DNA of 64,000 nucleotides from contig MFFN01000004.1 of the NCBI GenBank assembly GCA_001777915.1, forward strand, positions 475,632 to 539,631. Direction: 5' to 3'. This document shows positions 62,358 to 64,000 of this stretch, piece after piece; within the stretch, counting starts at the first letter, position 1, and each line of letters starts with the position of its first letter. The position numbers and the translations under genes were made by a program. The notes under the pieces are model-generated. The model searched no databases. It saw only the letters and a program-made list of their open reading frames with translations, and was not told the origin of the DNA. The DNA comes from Candidatus Edwardsbacteria bacterium RifOxyA12_full_54_48 (GTDB lineage: Bacteria > Edwardsbacteria > AC1 > EtOH8).

Positions 62358-62364
62358 TCACAAA
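62345..62364. promoter_or_regulatory. Rex-like redox operator
   Basis: TTTGTGAA, spacer ATAA, TTCACAAA: a perfect 8-bp inverted repeat matching the Rex consensus TTGTGAA-N4-TTCACAA. Rex leaves DNA when NADH is high, so it would repress at low NADH. CRP/FNR-type sites are an alternative, but their half-sites and spacing fit less well. Confidence 0.65.
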
Positions 62365-62381
62365 TTATGGCCTTACATTAA

Positions 62382-62411
62382 AGGGCCCTTTTGTCATTGG
62401 CCCTCTTTTTG
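62382..62411 (+). terminator. Leader hairpin with T-run (possible attenuator)
   Basis: Stem AGGGCC (62382-62387), 11-base loop, stem GGCCCT (62399-62404), then CTTTTTG. It lies between the promoter and the start codon at 62463, so if used it would be an attenuator; otherwise it could end read-through from queE. Confidence 0.45.
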
Positions 62412-62462
62412 TTAAGCCCGTTCAGCACAATGCTAAAAACAATATAAACCGGATCATATCAT

Positions 62463-63548
62463 ATGTCGCAAAACAAGAACTATTCACTTGCCAGATCCAA
62501 GGTGCCGGAGCTGCTGGCGCGCCTGATAAAGAAGGGCGACGAGGTCTGGGGGCCGATGGCCGGCGAGAACGGAGACGATTTTTTTGGCCGGCTGACTTCC
62601 GAGAAGGAACTGGCCGGGGATTACGTCAACGGCTATCTGGGCGCCAAGCGGTTCGTGTTTCCCCAGATCGAGGAGATGTTCCGCTATAAAAAGAACAAAT
62701 CCGGACTGGAATTGTCCGAGCCGGAAGCCATGCCGCGGGCGGTGATCTGGGGCATACGCTCCTGCGACATGTCGGCGGTCAACTATTTCGACAGCTTCTT
62801 CGGCCAGGGCGCCAAATCCGGCCCGGACTGGAAATCGGGCGATCCCCTGCCGGATCCGCTTTATGAGGCCCGCCGGAACCGGGCGGTGTTCATCACCATC
62901 GGCTGCAATGTGGCCGGGCCCAAGTGTTTCTGCGTCTGTACCGACAGCGGCCCGTTCCTGGCCCAGGGCTTTGACATTCAGCTTACCGACCTGGGCGACC
63001 GCTACTTTGCCGAGGTGGGCAGCCCCAAGGGCGAGGAGTTCATCAAGGAATTCAAGGAATATTTCACCCCGGCCCAGGACGGCGACCAGCATGCCCGGCG
63101 CAACCTGGAGAACCAGGCCGAAAAGACCTTCCAGCAGCCCATCAGCTTCTTTGCCAAGGCCATGCGCCGGATGGACCAGGGGCATCTCAAGCCGGAGTTC
63201 TGGCAGAAGGTGGCCGATTACTGCATCGGCTGCGGGGGCTGCATCTACGTCTGCCCCATGTGCTCCTGCTTCGACGTGGACGACCGGGTGGAGTCAGAAA
63301 ACGAAGGGATGCGGTATCGCAGCTGGGACACCTGCGATTTCGCCGGGTTCACCCGCGAGGTTTCGGGCCACAATCCCCGGGCCACCCGGGCCGACCGGAG
63401 AAAACGCTGGTTCTACCACAAGGTGTCCATGGACTACCTGGAGAAGAACCCGGTGATCGGATGCGTGGGCTGCGGCCGCTGCGTGATCGCCTGCCCCGGC
63501 GGGGTGGATATGCCGACGGTGATCCGCTGGATGAGAAAAACGGAATAG
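62463..63548 (+). CDS. 4Fe-4S dicluster subunit of a hydrogenase/sulfur-reductase (AsrA/HydB-like)
   Basis: 361 residues, cytosolic. C-terminal ferredoxin-like clusters: C254xxC257xxC260xxxC264 in CIGCGGCIYVC and C334xxC337xxC340xxxC344 in CVGCGRCVIAC, plus Cys267/269. The N-terminal part (GIRSCDMSAVNYFD; GCNVAGPKCFCVC) is typical of the beta subunit of sulfhydrogenases and of anaerobic sulfite reductase subunit A, where it feeds electrons to an NAD(P)H/FAD partner. The expected partner genes do not follow; a GxxExxY gene comes next. Rex-like control upstream fits an NADH-linked function. Confidence 0.82.
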   Translation: MSQNKNYSLARSKVPELLARLIKKGDEVWGPMAGENGDDFFGRLTSEKELAGDYVNGYLGAKRFVFPQIEEMFRYKKNKSGLELSEPEAMPRAVIWGIRSCDMSAVNYFDSFFGQGAKSGPDWKSGDPLPDPLYEARRNRAVFITIGCNVAGPKCFCVCTDSGPFLAQGFDIQLTDLGDRYFAEVGSPKGEEFIKEFKEYFTPAQDGDQHARRNLENQAEKTFQQPISFFAKAMRRMDQGHLKPEFWQKVADYCIGCGGCIYVCPMCSCFDVDDRVESENEGMRYRSWDTCDFAGFTREVSGHNPRATRADRRKRWFYHKVSMDYLEKNPVIGCVGCGRCVIACPGGVDMPTVIRWMRKTE

Positions 63549-63595
63549 ATCGCCCCACGAAACACACTAAACTGCACGAAAATTTATCTTGCATC

Positions 63596-63976
63596 ATGAA
63601 ACCCGGAATAATATATAAAGAGGAAAGTTATCAGATCGTAGGTGCTTGTTTTGAGGTATATAAAACCATGGGGAACGGATTTTTGGAACCGGTTTATCAA
63701 GAGTGCTTGGAGATAGAATTTACTCGACAAAAAATCCCATTTGTAGTCCAAAAGGAACTTTTATTAAGTTATCGCAACCAGGTGCTGAAGCAAAAATATA
63801 AACCTTATTTCATCTGTTACGATAAAATCGTTGTTGAAATCAAAGCTGTGGATAAAATTGCTGATGAACACCGAGCGCAAATATTGAATTACCTGAATGC
63901 CACAGGTTATAAACTTGGTTTGCTGATAAATTTCGGGCATTACCCCAAGATTGAAAACGAGAGATTCGTGTTATAA
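63596..63976 (+). CDS. GxxExxY protein
   Basis: 126 residues with the eponymous motif GFLEPVY (N-terminal GNGFLEPVYQECLE) and a VEIKAVDKI strand typical of PD-(D/E)xK-like folds. The family is small, widely scattered in environmental genomes and of unknown function; a nuclease-like role is suspected only from the E-x-K-like VEIK motif. It follows the 4Fe-4S gene by 47 bases. The sequence just before the ATG (CACGAAACACACTAAACTGC) belongs to a dispersed phrase that also occurs at 36970, which suggests joint mobility (inference). Confidence 0.8.
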   Translation: MKPGIIYKEESYQIVGACFEVYKTMGNGFLEPVYQECLEIEFTRQKIPFVVQKELLLSYRNQVLKQKYKPYFICYDKIVVEIKAVDKIADEHRAQILNYLNATGYKLGLLINFGHYPKIENERFVL

Positions 63977-64000
63977 CCAATTTCCACTTAACCAGAAAAA

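Larger units (their letters stand above)
62087..62462. other. Intergenic region with regulated promoter for the 4Fe-4S gene
   Basis: No gene I trust. It contains the promoter (62329-62357), the Rex-like operator (62345-62364) and a leader hairpin (62382-62411), all upstream of 62463. Confidence 0.6.

Noticed and set aside
62116-62415. 99-residue open frame upstream of the 4Fe-4S gene
   Set aside because: It runs through the promoter, operator and hairpin, has no ribosome site and no protein-like composition.

Overview
The window looks like chromosome from a Gram-negative (diderm), moderately GC-rich, uncultivated bacterium. Evidence for an outer envelope: a TonB-dependent receptor, outer-membrane beta-barrel-like proteins, an EnvC-type amidase activator, a Wzc-like polysaccharide co-polymerase and a stand-alone SLBB protein. 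The gene order (dnaA-dnaN followed by wzc, no recF/gyrB; glnS near gltX; many small dispersed palindromes) does not match a familiar cultured lineage. A candidate phylum of the Edwardsbacteria/TA06 kind is a guess from style, not something the sequence proves. Most genes are GC-rich, but several single genes and one 3.4-kb cassette are strikingly AT-rich and look acquired.

Layout. 1-2.3 kb: partial response regulator, M42 aminopeptidase, membrane-anchored M23 peptidase. 2.3-5.4 kb: replication origin with DnaA boxes, dnaA, dnaN. 5.6-9.0 kb: Wzc-like tyrosine kinase and a Gfo/Idh/MocA oxidoreductase (exopolysaccharide). 9.5-13.4 kb: overlapping GAF-GAF-HD-GYP and CHASE2-adenylate cyclase-TPR genes. 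13.4-16.2 kb: DUF559 endonuclease between inverted palindromic repeats, two small receptor-N-terminus-like proteins, an MFS exporter. 16.4-19.8 kb: scpA, envC-like and TPR operon. 19.9-29.3 kb (minus strand): leuC/leuD, an AT-rich cassette (Mrr-like nuclease, HNH nuclease, multi-pass membrane protein), a tyrosine recombinase lacking its catalytic domain, an HMG-CoA-lyase/CoA-transferase fusion and an isocitrate-type dehydrogenase. 29.5-38.2 kb: ArsR regulator, class I amidotransferase-type hydrolase, DUF3795 protein, lepA, two tandem signal peptidases, an acyltransferase. 38.3-49.6 kb (minus strand): PAP2 phosphatase, glnS, TonB receptor, gltX, SLBB protein, two paralogous outer-membrane proteins. 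49.8-62.1 kb: mnmE, DUF3078 protein, mscL, DUF4184, PAS, hydrolase, two acetyltransferases, a PEP-synthase/rifampin-phosphotransferase-like enzyme, and the queuosine precursor genes queF, queD, queC and queE. 62.3-64 kb: a 4Fe-4S electron-transfer subunit behind a Rex-like operator, then a GxxExxY protein.

Best candidates for something undescribed: (i) the tight AT-rich operon of two different nucleases plus a membrane protein, lying between leuC and a truncated recombinase; (ii) the DUF559 nuclease enclosed by inverted copies of a palindromic repeat that also occurs as a solo copy nearby; (iii) a Rex-like operator sitting on the -10 element of a redox gene; (iv) the lyase/CoA-transferase fusion beside aconitase-family and isocitrate dehydrogenase-family genes; (v) twin outer-membrane proteins with a barrel, two carboxypeptidase-regulatory-like domains and a TPR tail. 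I saw no CRISPR array, rRNA or tRNA gene. All assignments rest on reading the sequence; no database search was run.
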